From Pleurodeles waltl (taxonomy: Eukaryota; Chordata; Amphibia; Caudata; Salamandridae), in NCBI RefSeq assembly GCF_031143425.1, contig NC_090437.1, positions 844,515,978-844,579,977 on the forward strand: a stretch of 64,000 nucleotides of DNA, in the 5' to 3' direction. The position numbers and the translations under genes were made by a program. Under the pieces are notes generated by a model. That model did no database searches. It saw only the letters and a program-made list of their open reading frames with translations, and was not told the DNA's origin. Of the stretch, positions 54,859 through 64,000 are shown piece by piece. Every line of letters begins with the position of its first letter. Within the stretch, counting starts at the first letter, position 1.

Positions 54859-56150
54859 GTCTCCTGATAAAAATGATACCTCACTTGTGTGGGTAGGCCT
54901 AGCGCCTGCAACAGGAAACGCCCCAAAACGTAACGCGGACACATCACATTCTTTTAAAGAAAACAGAGGTGTTTTTTGCAAAGTGCCTGTCTGTAGATTT
55001 TGGCCACTAGCTCAGCCAGCACCTAGGGGAACCTCCCAACCCTGTGCATTTTTTAAAACTGGAGACTTAGGGGAATCCACAATGGGGTGACTTGTGGGGC
55101 TCTGACCAGGTTCTGTTACCCAGAATCCTTTGCAAACCTCAAAATTTGGCTAAAAAAACACATTTTCCTCACATTTCGGTGACAGAAAGTTCTGGAATCA
55201 GAGAGGAGCCACAAATTTCCTTCCACCCAGCGTTCCGCCAAGTCTCCCGATAAAAATGATACCTCACTTTAGTGGGTAGGCCTAGCGCCCCCTACAGGAA
55301 ATGCCCCAAAACGCAACGTGGACACATCACATTTTTTTAAAGAAAACAGAGGTGTTTTTTGCAAAGTGCCTACCTGTAGATTTTGGCTTCTAGCTCAGCC
55401 GGCACCTAGGGAAACCTACCAAACCTGTGCATTTTTTAAAACTAGAGACCTAGGGGAATCCAAGATGGGGTGACTTGTGGGGCTGTGACCAGGTTCTGTT
55501 ACCCAGAATCCTTTGCAAACCTCAAAATTTGGCTAAAAAAACAAATTTTCCTCAAATTTTGGTGACAGAAAGTTCTGGAATCAGAGAGGAGCCACAAATT
55601 TCTTTCCACCCAGCGTTCTCCCAAGTCTCTCGATAAAAATGGTACCTCACTTGTGTGGGTAGGCCTAGCGCCCACGAAAGGAAATGACCGAAATCACAAC
55701 GTGGACACATCACATTTTTTCATAGAAAACAGTGCCTACCTGTGGATTTTGGCCTCTAGGTCAGCCGGCACCTGGGGAAACCTAGCAAACCAGCACATTT
55801 TTGAAAACTAGAAACCCAGGGGAATCCAAGATGGGGTGACGTGTGGAGCTCTGACCAGGTTCTGTTACCCTGAATCCTTTGCAAACATCAAAATGTGGCC
55901 AAAAAAACACTGTTTCCTCTCATTTTGGTGACAGAAAGTTCTGGATTCTGAGAGGAGCCACAAATTTCCTTCCACCCAGCGTTCCCCCAAGTCTCTCGAT
56001 AAAAATGGTACCTCACTTGTGTGGGTAGGCCTAGCGCCCACGAAAGGAAATGACCGAAAACACAACGTGGACACATCACATTTTTTCACAGAAAACAGAG
56101 TTTTTTTTTGCAAAGTGCCTTCCTGTGGATTTTGGCCTCTAGCTCAGCCG
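54859..56150 (+). repeat. Tandem array, ~366-383 bp unit, about 3.5 copies
   Basis: Units start at GTCTC(C/T)(C/T)GATAAAA at 54859, 55242, 55625 and 55991. Shared landmarks are 'gtgggtaggcctagcgcc', 'ggacacatcacatt', 'ttggc(c/t)(a/t)ctagctcagcc' and 'gacagaaagttctgga'. Unit 3 has a deletion of about 18 bp near 55728. Confidence 0.9.
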
Positions 56151-57510
56151 GCCCCAGGGGGGGCAGGAATGGCCTAAAATAAATTTGCCTCCCCATCCCC
56201 CCAACCCCCCCCCCCTGGGAGCGACCCTTGCCTACGGGATTGCTCCCCCGGCGTGACATTGGCGCCAAAAAAAAAATCCCCGGTGCCTAGTGGTTTCTGC
56301 CCGCTTGGGGGCAGATTGACCTAAAATCGGCCAATCTGCCCCCAAGGGGGGCAGAAATGGTCTAAATACAATTTGCCCCCCAGGGGAGCGACCCTTGCCT
56401 AATGGGTCGCTCCCCATCTCTAAAAAAAAAATAAAAAAAACACAAACAAAAATTTGCCCTGGCGCCTAGACGTTTCTGCCCTTCCTGGGGGCAGATCGGC
56501 CTAATGACAATAGGCCGATATGCCCCCAGTGGGGGCAGAAATGGACTAAAATAAATTTGCCCCGCCCATCCCCCCAACCCCTCCCGTGAGCGACCCTTGC
56601 CCACGGGATCGCTCCCCCGCGTGACATTGGCGCCCCAAAAAAAATCCCCGGTGCCTAGTGGTTTCTGCCCCCTTGTGGGCAGATTGACCCAAAATCGGCC
56701 AATCTGCCCCCAAGGGCGGCAGAAATGGTCTAAATACAATTTGCCCCCCAGGGGAGCGACCCTTGCCTAATGGGTCGCTCCCCATATCTAAAAAAACAAA
56801 CAAACAAACAAAAAAAACACACAAAAAAAATTTGCCCTGGCACCTAGAGGTTTCTGCCCCCCCTGGGGGCAGATCGGCCTAATAACAATAGGCCAATCTG
56901 CCCCCAGGGGGGGCAGATATGGCCTAAAATAAATTTGCACCCCAACCCTTGCCTACGGGGTCACTCCCCCTGAGTGATATTGGTGCCAAAAAAAAAATCC
57001 CCGGTGCCTAGTGGTTTCTGCCCCCCTTGGGGGCAGATCGGCCTAATCAAAATAGGCTGTTCTACCCCCCAGGGGGGCAGAAATGGCCTAAAATAATTCC
57101 CCCCCCAGGGGAGCGACCCTTGCCTAAGTGGTCGCTCCCCTTGCTTGAAATTAACGAAAACAAAAAAAACTCCCTGGTGTCTAGTGGTTTCCGCCCCCCT
57201 TGGGGGCAGATTGGCCTCATCAAAATAGGCCAATCTGCCCCCAAGGGGGGCAGAAATGGCCTAAATATAATTTGCCCCCTAGGGGTGTGACCCTTGCCTA
57301 AGGGGTCGCTCCCCACCTAAAAAAAAAAAAATAAAAAAAAAAAAGAGAATTTTTTTTTAATCCCTGGTGCCTAGAGGTTTCTGCCCCCCCCCCCCCCGGG
57401 GGCAGATCAGCCTAAGAATAGGCCGTGCTTCCCCACAGGGGGCAGAAAAGGCCTTCCAAAAAAATGCCCCCCCTGGGAGCGACCCTTGCCCAAGGGGTCG
57501 CTCCCTTATG
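56151..57510 (+). repeat. Tandem array, ~165-200 bp unit, eight copies, two hairpins each
   Basis: 'gcgacccttgcc' or close variants occur near 56220, 56387, 56589, 56756, 56944, 57113, 57286 and 57479. Each unit has a hairpin GGGAGCGACCC...GGGTCGCTCCC, a poly(A) stretch, the phrase 'ggtgcctagtggtttctgcc' and a second hairpin GGGGGCAGAT...ATCTGCCCCC. Confidence 0.9.
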
Positions 57511-57855
57511 TCCATTTCAACAACAACAAAAAAAAAAACTGGTGTCTAGTGGGGTTTCAAAAGCCGGATTGCAAGCAATCCGGCTTTTGAAACGCTGGGA
57601 GAGACTTCAAAGGGAAGGAAATAAATTTCCTTCCCTTTGAAGCCTCTCCGTGCCTCCCCCACGTGATCGAAAGAGAAATGCAAAGCGCGATGGGAGAGGC
57701 CCTGTGACAAATCAGACGTCACAGGGGGGGTGGGGGGGTTGGGGGTGGAAGGGGAAGGGCTTCCCCTTCCATCCCTGCCTTTGGGGGTGGGTGGGGAGCA
57801 CAGGGAACCGGTGCCTTGGACGAGGTCACCTCGTCCAAGGCACCCAAATGGTTAA

Positions 57856-58116
57856 AAAGTAAAATGAACTTTTTAAACATTATTTCCTATATAGTGTTAT
57901 TTGATGTCCTTTCCTCAATTAGATGTGGGAAAATGTACAAGTAAGTGGCCATGTGTGGTGCTAAACTTACTCCAACGCTGCGCTTGAGTACATTTATGAT
58001 TTTTATGACATTTAGGGATGTAGTAACTTTAGAAGTGTAATTTGCAAAAATCAGGGGTATTATTCTCTGCTGAGTGTGTGTTTACATTAGAAATCAACCC
58101 CAACTAAAACATATAG
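57856..58116. other. Unassigned interval
   Basis: Nothing recognised. Confidence 0.3.
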
Positions 58117-58470
58117 GGGCCAGATGTATGAAGGTCTGCAAATGCTTATCCTAGATAGCGATTTTTACCAAATAACTAATTGGGATCCGCAAAATGCAAT
58201 GTAACAAGGTAATCGCAGAATTTTTTGCGATGACCAAAGATTCGCAATCGCAATTTGCAATTTCCAAATACTGATTTGATAAAATAACAAATCCGTATTT
58301 GGAAATCACAAGTTGCGACTTATGTATTCTGAAGCAGCATGATGACATCACAAACAGGAAGTGAGTCAGTGTATGCTGTTTGCAGAAGTCACAGCCACAG
58401 GAGCAGGCAGATATACCCTGCATAGCCCCAGGGAGCCACTCAGGAGATTCAGCCAGGACTCGCAAACACA

Positions 58471-59743
58471 ATGGTCACTGATGGGAATGGCAAGGACACA
58501 GGAGGGAGAAAGAGAAAACTTAAATTCAATGAGCAGGAATTGAAGGTGCTCACAGAAGAGGTGGTCAGGAACCATGACCAGCTATTTGGCAAACACTCAC
58601 TACATGTTCCAGAAAGTGAGAAGAGGAAATTGTGGACTGACATCCAGACTAAAATCAGCGCGGTGAGTGTTGTTCAGTGTACAATTGAGGAGATTCGCAA
58701 CCGCTGGTACGACTTACAGTCATGTGCCAAGGAGAGAGAAGCAAGCAAGCTGAAGGAAGCAAGGGGCACTTGCGGTGGACCAGACACCGTCCACCCCCTT
58801 GGAGGACATGGTGGAGTCAACACTGCAGCCTGAAGCAGTAGATGGTGTCACTGACATAGATACCTCAGGCACACCGGGCATCAGCAAAGGTAAGGGCAGT
58901 AATGGTTTGACTCACCATATGTTTATATACAATTGTCCCTTAGAAAATTGCTTTGTCACTATGCACTGTGAAAAACAGTCCATGACACATTTTCCATTCT
59001 ACACAACAATGCCTTATGTGAGTGGAAGCCAATACCCCAAAAGTGCACCTACTGCATTAATTGCAGTATAGTGAAAAATCAAACAGAGAAACAACACCAC
59101 AGACATTTAAGAGACACTATGGCAGGAAAATTGCTTACTAAAAATTCAACTGTGAAATTAAACATGGAAAAAGTACATCATGACTGACATGCTGCACATT
59201 GTTGCAGATGTTCCTGCACCAGATGAAGCAGAAACTGAAACAGATAGGAATGATGAAAGCCAGCCACAGTCTGATACCAACATCATTGAGTCCCTTACAC
59301 CAGCATCCCCCAGACACAGGGCAAGAGTTGAACCCCTCCCTGAATTTACTCAGGACTCTGATGATTTGCAAGAAGATGTACACACACCACCTCAGGAGGC
59401 GTAGTGAAGAAGTCAGATAGAGTACAGAGGAAGGTGAGGGCCTATCTCTGTTTGGGGGTCTGGAGGCCTTGTGTTAAAGGTGCAGCATCTACAATGTAAG
59501 TAGAAGAAATCAATGCACAGGCAGTTGCTGTCTATCAATCACAACATGTGCAAGCTGCATGAAGGACAGCAAGCTACAGCAGAAAACCTAAGGGAGATGA
59601 CAACTGCAATTAAGGAACTCTGCACTGTAATACAGCAGGACCATGTCACCCACTGTAGGCGCCATCATCAATTGATTGATAGGCTGGATGGGTTCAGCAG
59701 ATCTGTCAATCACCTCACTAATGCAACTGCTTTGCTGTCATGA
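58471..59743 (+). pseudogene. Harbinger Myb/SANT-like DNA-binding protein (broken)
   Basis: The ATG at 58471 opens a 120-codon frame with a basic start (GGRKRKLKF) and a Myb/SANT-like three-helix region. Its landmarks are NEQELKVLTEEVVRNHDQLF, KLWTDIQTKI and the helix EIRNRWYDLQSCAKER. In Harbinger elements this protein binds the transposon ends and helps import the transposase into the nucleus. A frameshift near 58770 moves the reading to the frame of 58775, encoding PLEDMVESTLQPEAVDG. A GT...AG interval, about 58889-59207, looks like an intron because an acidic segment (VPAPDEAETETD) continues after it to a stop at 59402. A further stretch at 59513-59743, starting MHRQLLSINHNMCKLHEGQQ, is a likely coiled-coil C-terminus but is separated by several stops. 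The gene is not functional as a whole. Confidence 0.8.
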
Positions 59744-60205
59744 CGTGCTGTGAGCATGCAAGTGGAAATGGCACATTGCAGTGGGGTCGTTGCAGGGGGA
59801 TTGGTGCAAGTCACCTATGCATTGGAGACAATGCAGACAGCACGGAGTGCTGCAAACAGCGATCTTCATGGTGGGTATAGTGAGGAGCTCTCTGGCCTTA
59901 GTAATGTTGCAGCTCCTGTGTTGGATCCTAGGCATCACAGTTCCAGACACAGTACTGTCTCAGAACCTTCAGGAAAAGGTTCAGCTGAGCCCACTGAATG
60001 TGCGAGGTCATAAAAAGTAATGTTGACATGTTCTGGGCCTTGCATATTTTGTGTCAATGTTAATAATATGACATTGTAATTAGGTACTGATTGTGCTTTT
60101 GGACTAACTATGTCCTATGCTCACATAATTCACCTGAAGTTAAGGCAATGAATGTGATACGTGTTGCAAAAAATAGAACAAGACATGGTATTGTCATTAC
60201 TTACA
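59744..60205. other. Harbinger spacer between convergent genes
   Basis: No gene is confidently assigned. Frames at 59750-60020 have no recognisable domain. Confidence 0.4.
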
Positions 60206-60611
60206 TCAGAAATAGTTGCACGTAATCTCAGCACGTCTTTGCCTGTCGTCTGCTGCTCTGGTTCGGTCTGCTGGGTGAAGAGGTGGCAAGGGGTCATCAT
60301 CCTTATCTGAGTCCGTATCTGTGGATTCCACTGGTATGCCTTTTGTCGTAGGGATGTTATGCAACATAGCACATGTGGCCAATATCTTACTGGAGGTTTC
60401 CGGACTGTAGTGTAGTGCGCCCCCACTTTTATGCAGGCACCAGAAGCGACTCTTCAGCAGTCCAAAAGTCCTCTTAATCACACTTCCTATGTGCTGCATT
60501 GTATCGCTGTTCACTTTGCGTGGCTGGATTGAGGTATGATGTTAGGGTGAAGGACCGCACTGCATATGCCAGGATCTTCATCCTCCTTACCATGACGTAG
60601 AGTGCAGCCAT
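60206..60611 (-). pseudogene. HARBI1-type transposase remnant, internal deletion
   Basis: On the minus strand an ATG at 60611 starts MAALYVMVRRMKILAYAV and leads within 60 codons to SYLNPATQSEQRYNAAH. That motif normally lies near the C-terminus, so most of the catalytic domain, including both Asp residues, is deleted. A frameshift then joins to SVIKRTFGLLKSRFWCL and GGALHYSPETSSKILATCAM, ending near 60206. In intact relatives the residue before RTFG is the third catalytic acid (Glu); here it is Lys. A TATA-like element (TATAAAAAG on the minus strand, 60642-60650) lies about 30-40 bp upstream of the ATG. The product cannot be catalytic. Confidence 0.85.
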
Positions 60612-60955
60612 TGTTGTAAAGGGCTGATGCACTCTGGGCCTCTTTTTATAGGTTGCATCTGATTACCACCTGATTTCAGTTGGTGGTAAATTGCACATGC
60701 AAAATCTCAGTTTTGCAACTATTCGCAATTTGTGAATGTTTCACACATTTGATTTGCGATTTCTTATTAGAGAATCACAATTTGTGATTCGCAATATAGA
60801 GTTGAACTTTTAGGGAATTGCTATTTTAGCAATTTCTTAGAAATACACTGCGAATGCCTTTTATACATCGTAAAAAGCTATTTTGCATTCACAAACGGTG
60901 GGATTTTACGATTTGCACCGTTTGCGAATGCAAAATAGTTTGTTACATCTGGGCC

Positions 60956-61867
60956 AAACTTACATTGACTGAGATTTTCGCATAGAAAACATGGGAGAGG
61001 TGGAGGTTTGGAGTAGCATTTGTAGTGCATGAGTTCTTGTTCTACAATCTGCAGTTTTTTAATAGGCCCCACTGTTTGAAAAGCTGTTTGTAAAATCTGG
61101 CATGAAAGAAGATTCCACATTTGTGTGAAAAGGTAGACGGTTATTTAAGAACACCTACCTTTACCCTTAAGGCACACATCGGCAATGCTTTAAAACTGTT
61201 GTGAGACATAACTGGAATACGTATCATGCCAGCAAGTTACAATGGTATTTTGCCCAAATAACGAAGAAAATAAATATGTGTCTTGCACTCGGTTGCCATG
61301 GGAGTAAGATAAACAGTGTTATCTTTGCAAAGATGGTCACTTCAGTATCGTTGCATAAACCAAGGAAACCCAAGAGATTTAATGGAACAATCCGCCTTCC
61401 TTCAGGAAGCTAAAAGGAAGTACAAACCCAGAGGAAATATATTAATTGCATAGTTAAGTCAACTGAAATAACAAAACTATACCTTTCCTGGCAATGGCAA
61501 GTAGGACCTAAAAGGCATTATGGTTATTCCCACGGAGGATTAGCGGATTCTATTCCTGTTCAGTATATGCCTGTGAAATACAAACCACCATGAAAAGCAG
61601 AAGTTATAAATCATTTGTTTAAAAGCTATGAATGGTTTGCCAGTGACAAACACCCGTTGTTTTTCTTTCACTGCTCGAAAATCTACATGTTATAAGTAAC
61701 CTTTTAAATGGACCTTGTTATCACAGTTTTACCGTTGAGCTGCACTCTAAATGACAAGTATAACCATACTGAACAATTTATCAGCCTCAGAAGAACAAAA
61801 GTCACGTTCTCCCTGCCAGGAGTCAAAAGGTGATAATGGTGTACCTGGATCATAATTAACACATTTT
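60956..61867. other. Unassigned DNA
   Basis: No gene or repeat recognised. Confidence 0.35.
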
Positions 61868-62023
61868 GGCCTATATTTATACTTTTTTAGCGCCCCATTT
61901 GCGCTGCTTTTTGACGCAAAAGCGGCACAAACTTACAAAATACGGTTGTATTTTGTAAGTTTGCGCCGCTTTTTTGTCAAAAAATGACGTAAATGCGGCG
62001 CTAAAAAAGTATAAATATGGGCC
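61868..62023. mobile_element. Short palindromic Harbinger-type MITE, copy 1
   Basis: The 156-bp element can fold over its full length: GGCCTATATTTATAC...GTATAAATATGGGCC with GCGGCGCTAAAAAAG near the right end. The loop lies near 61945. The end sequence 'atatttatac' is shared with 62095-62250 and with the left end of the Harbinger element at 62292. Confidence 0.88.
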
Positions 62024-62094
62024 TTTATTACTAAACCTAATGGGTCTCCATTATTCCCTTTCAGAAGGTTGCTCTGCCAGTTGTCAAACATGTA
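62024..62094. other. Short spacer
   Basis: Unique sequence between two MITEs. Confidence 0.3.
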
Positions 62095-62250
62095 GGCCCA
62101 TATTTATACTTCTTTAGCACCGCATTTGTGCCGCTTTTTGCCGCAAAAGCGGAGCACACTTTCAAAATACAATTGTTTTTCGTAAGTGTGCACCGCTTTT
62201 GCATCAAAAAATGACACAAATGCGGCGCTAAAGAAGTATAAATATGGGCT
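62095..62250. mobile_element. Short palindromic Harbinger-type MITE, copy 2
   Basis: Same length and design as 61868-62023, with scattered substitutions. It runs from GGCCCATATTTATAC to GTATAAATATGGGC. Confidence 0.88.
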
Positions 62251-62687
62251 ATAGCATTCAGTTGACACATCAACCGTCACTAAGAACACTGAGGGGCATA
62301 TTTATACTCCGTCTGCGCCAAATGCGCGTCAAAATTTTTGACGCACATTCAGCGCAAACGTTGCCCCGTATTTAAACTTTGACGCCCGCGGATGACAAAA
62401 TTCTGCTGTGTGCGTCATTTTTTGGATGCGGCAACCCGGCTTGTGTTAATCATATGCAAGGTAGGCGTTCCCATCCAAAAAATGACAAACGGCCGTGCGT
62501 CGTATTTATGCTTTCGGGCAAAAATGACGCATGGCCGGGAGGCGGAGCTCGAAAATGACGCACAGCCCAATTTGCGTCAAAAATTAACGCCTGGGTCAGG
62601 GCAGGCATTAAAATGGGGCAAACACACCTGTATTTAATCAGAACACACAGAAGCAACAGCAGAGCAGCAGAGCAGCAACAGGGAGAC

Positions 62688-63520
62688 ATGGAGGTGATTC
62701 TAATCCAGCGTGCACGCAGACGCAGAGCCCAGCAGCAACAACACCAGCTACAACAACACCAGCAGGGACCCCAAAGGCAGCGCAGAAGGAAGGAGAGAAT
62801 ATTCCTCCCCAGAACAACCCTTCATGGCCTCAGGGAACACAACATCATCCAGAGGTACAGGTTGAACTGGCAGGCCGTTCAGCAGCTGCTGCGCAACATT
62901 GAACCGCAGTTGGCACCCACTTTGCTGACACCCCGCACCATCCCAACAGAAACCAAGCTGCTTGCCATACTTCATATGCTGGCAAGTGGCTCTTTTCAAA
63001 CAACTGGTGCCCTGGTTGCCGGAATATCACAACCATCATTCTCCGCCTTTTTGCCCAAAGTACTGGATGCCATCATTGGACTTACACCCCGCCACATCTG
63101 CTTTCCTAACACACTGCAGAAGCAGCAGGAAACAAAACAGGGGTTCTACCTCATCAGTGGCTTCCTACATGTCCTAGGTGCAATCGACTGCACACATGTA
63201 CGCCTTGTGCCACCTGCTGCAACTGAACACCTCTACCGCAACAGGAAGCACACACATTCCATCAACGTGCAGGCCATTGTTGATCACCAGTGATTGATCA
63301 CCAACATCGTGGCTAAATATCCTGGGAGTGTACATGACTCCTTCATCTTCCGTCACTGCACCATCAATGAACACTTCCAGGATGGACAATATGGCAATGG
63401 ACTACTTGTTGGCAAGTACAAAAACCTACTTATATACACACTGCACAGCAACCCTCTAGGACACACAACGCATACACCACAACAGCAACATGTGAACAGG
63501 AAAACACTGAGGTCGTGACA
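62688..63520 (+). pseudogene. HARBI1-type DDE transposase with one in-frame stop
   Basis: The protein begins MEVILIQRARRRRAQQQQ at 62688, with a Gln/Arg-rich N-terminus. A helix-turn-helix-like region around LATGS-type sequence (HMLASGSFQTTGALVAGISQ) follows, then the catalytic domain: first acid in GAIDCTHVRL, second in YPGSVHDSFIF. TGA at 63291-63293 interrupts the frame directly after IVDHQ. The same frame then continues with ITNIVAKYPG, so a single codon is affected. After NGLLVG near 63410 the usual GDSGY motif is absent. The following GCAAGT could be a GC-type splice donor, or the gene is deleted there. The third catalytic acid is not seen within the window. The frame is otherwise well preserved, which suggests a fairly recent element. 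Confidence 0.85.
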
Positions 63521-64000
63521 TCGCTAGCCATGCTTCTTAGGTCTGCAGTGAACCTGTCACACATCTGAAATTACTGTACAGCCTAATGTTAAGATGTCAA
63601 AGATCACAACGTATGGAGTGGGTTGCCTAAATGTCACCTTGCAAAATGTAAGTGTCCCAATGAAGTTTACATGAATCCATTGCATACGTCTAAAGGTATG
63701 GGATGTCCAGGGTACAATGATTTGAATGTGTTAACAACACTGTCAATTTTAACCTGTGTAAGGAACTATCATCTCACCCCCAGTGAAGACACAGGGACAC
63801 CTGTCTTACAAGTCACAATGCTTGGGAGGGCACACTGTACAGCAAATCCCAAAACATACTGCTGACAACCGGTCAGCAGGCAAACACTCGTTCAGCCAAG
63901 GAAACAACACAATGCAGATGGTACATCCTACAAGCTTAGGATGCTACATTATAACACAAAAGAGTCACAGACAACACAAGACAACTACTGCCATGCAAGG
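63521..64000. other. Presumed Harbinger interior, unassigned
   Basis: No transposase exon or second gene is recognised. By position it is probably intron or spacer of the Harbinger element. Confidence 0.35.

Larger units (their letters stand above)
53776..57855. mobile_element. TTAA-flanked non-autonomous element, 4.07 kb, piggyBac-like
   Basis: TTAA lies at 53776-53779 and at 57852-57855. The element starts CCCCTTCGCTGCCAGG and its right end read inward starts CCATTTGGGTGCC, imperfect inverted ends. TTAA target duplication with C-rich termini is the mark of piggyBac-type transposons. No transposase is present. The interior has a unique left part (53780-54858), a tandem array of ~380-bp units, a tandem array of ~165-200-bp units, and a right end made of four perfect hairpins: 57554-57593, 57598-57649, 57747-57770 and 57811-57843. 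Mobility is inferred from ends and flanks only. Confidence 0.75.
58117..60955 (+). mobile_element. Harbinger (PIF) transposon, internally deleted, 2.84 kb
   Basis: The ends are GGGCCAGATGTA at 58117 and its inverse TACATCTGGGCC ending at 60955. It has the two convergent genes typical of Harbinger elements: a Myb/SANT-like DNA-binding protein on the plus strand and a DDE transposase on the minus strand, here reduced to its start and its C-terminal part. Subterminal sequence rich in 'ttgcgaatg' and 'atttgcgat' repeats occurs at both ends. The expected 3-bp target duplication is not evident (TAG against AAA). Confidence 0.88.
62292..64000 (+). mobile_element. Harbinger transposon, left end and transposase (continues past window)
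   Basis: It starts GGGGCATATTTATACTC, the terminus shared with the two MITEs just upstream. The subterminal region has repeated 'aaaaatgacgca' and 'tgcgtca' motifs on both strands, possible transposase or Myb binding sites. The transposase gene begins at 62688. The right end is outside the window. Confidence 0.8.

Noticed and set aside
56086..57316. Minus-strand frames rich in Gly and Pro in the tandem array
   Set aside because: Similar peptides recur in each unit because the DNA is repeated; not genes.
54859..57510. CRISPR-like direct repeats
   Set aside because: Units are 165-383 bp, contiguous and without unique spacers, in a eukaryotic context.

Overview
This 64 kb window looks like intergenic or intronic DNA from a very large, repeat-rich vertebrate genome. 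I found no host gene, no tRNA or rRNA and no CRISPR array. The mix of elements is a gamma-type endogenous retrovirus, a Ty3/gypsy relic, CR1/L2-type LINEs, Harbinger (PIF) DNA transposons with many hairpin-forming MITEs, a TTAA-flanked piggyBac-like element and large solo LTRs. That mix fits a salamander, possibly a newt such as Pleurodeles, whose genome is known to be rich in Harbinger elements. The species call is inference.

Left third (1-15.4 kb). One nearly complete, young endogenous retrovirus lies at 772-14480. Its two LTRs (772-2357 and 12896-14480) differ by about six substitutions and one 1-bp indel, and a CAAC target duplication flanks it. Between the LTRs lie a primer-binding site resembling the complement of initiator-Met tRNA, a 1 kb leader and a matrix-like gag ORF with a PPPY motif. 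A single in-frame TGA follows. Next comes one very long ORF carrying capsid, CCHC nucleocapsid, protease, RT, RNase H, integrase and a long charged tail. Env follows, split by one in-frame TAA, and then a polypurine tract. Copies of a short TA-rich repeat family occur on both sides of the provirus.

Middle (15.4-45.1 kb). A long palindromic MITE is followed by a 2.1 kb solo LTR on the minus strand (17112-19240, TSD GTAAA). A second copy of the same LTR (23224-29525, plus strand) was split by a CR1/L2-type LINE at 23679-28000. That LINE has a decayed endonuclease, a mostly open RT and an (ATTG)n tail. A degraded minus-strand gypsy element, with a direct repeat at each end and an integrase remnant, fills about 30.1-36.4 kb and contains a LINE fragment. 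Two small MITEs, an LTR fragment and a third full solo LTR (42574-45078, TSD TACAG) follow.

Right third (45.1-64 kb). Two elements built as chains of consecutive hairpins lie at 46451-47143 (perfect TTA target duplication) and 48404-48905. A 4.07 kb TTAA-flanked element at 53780-57851 holds two different tandem arrays. A Harbinger element at 58117-60955 carries a Myb/SANT-like gene and an internally deleted transposase on the opposite strand. Two related MITEs at 61.9 and 62.1 kb precede a second Harbinger element, whose transposase ORF has one in-frame stop and which runs off the window.

The most unusual content is the retrovirus: its gag-pol layout, its tRNA primer and its interrupted env. 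Next are the hairpin-chain elements and the nested tandem repeats at the LINE 5' end.
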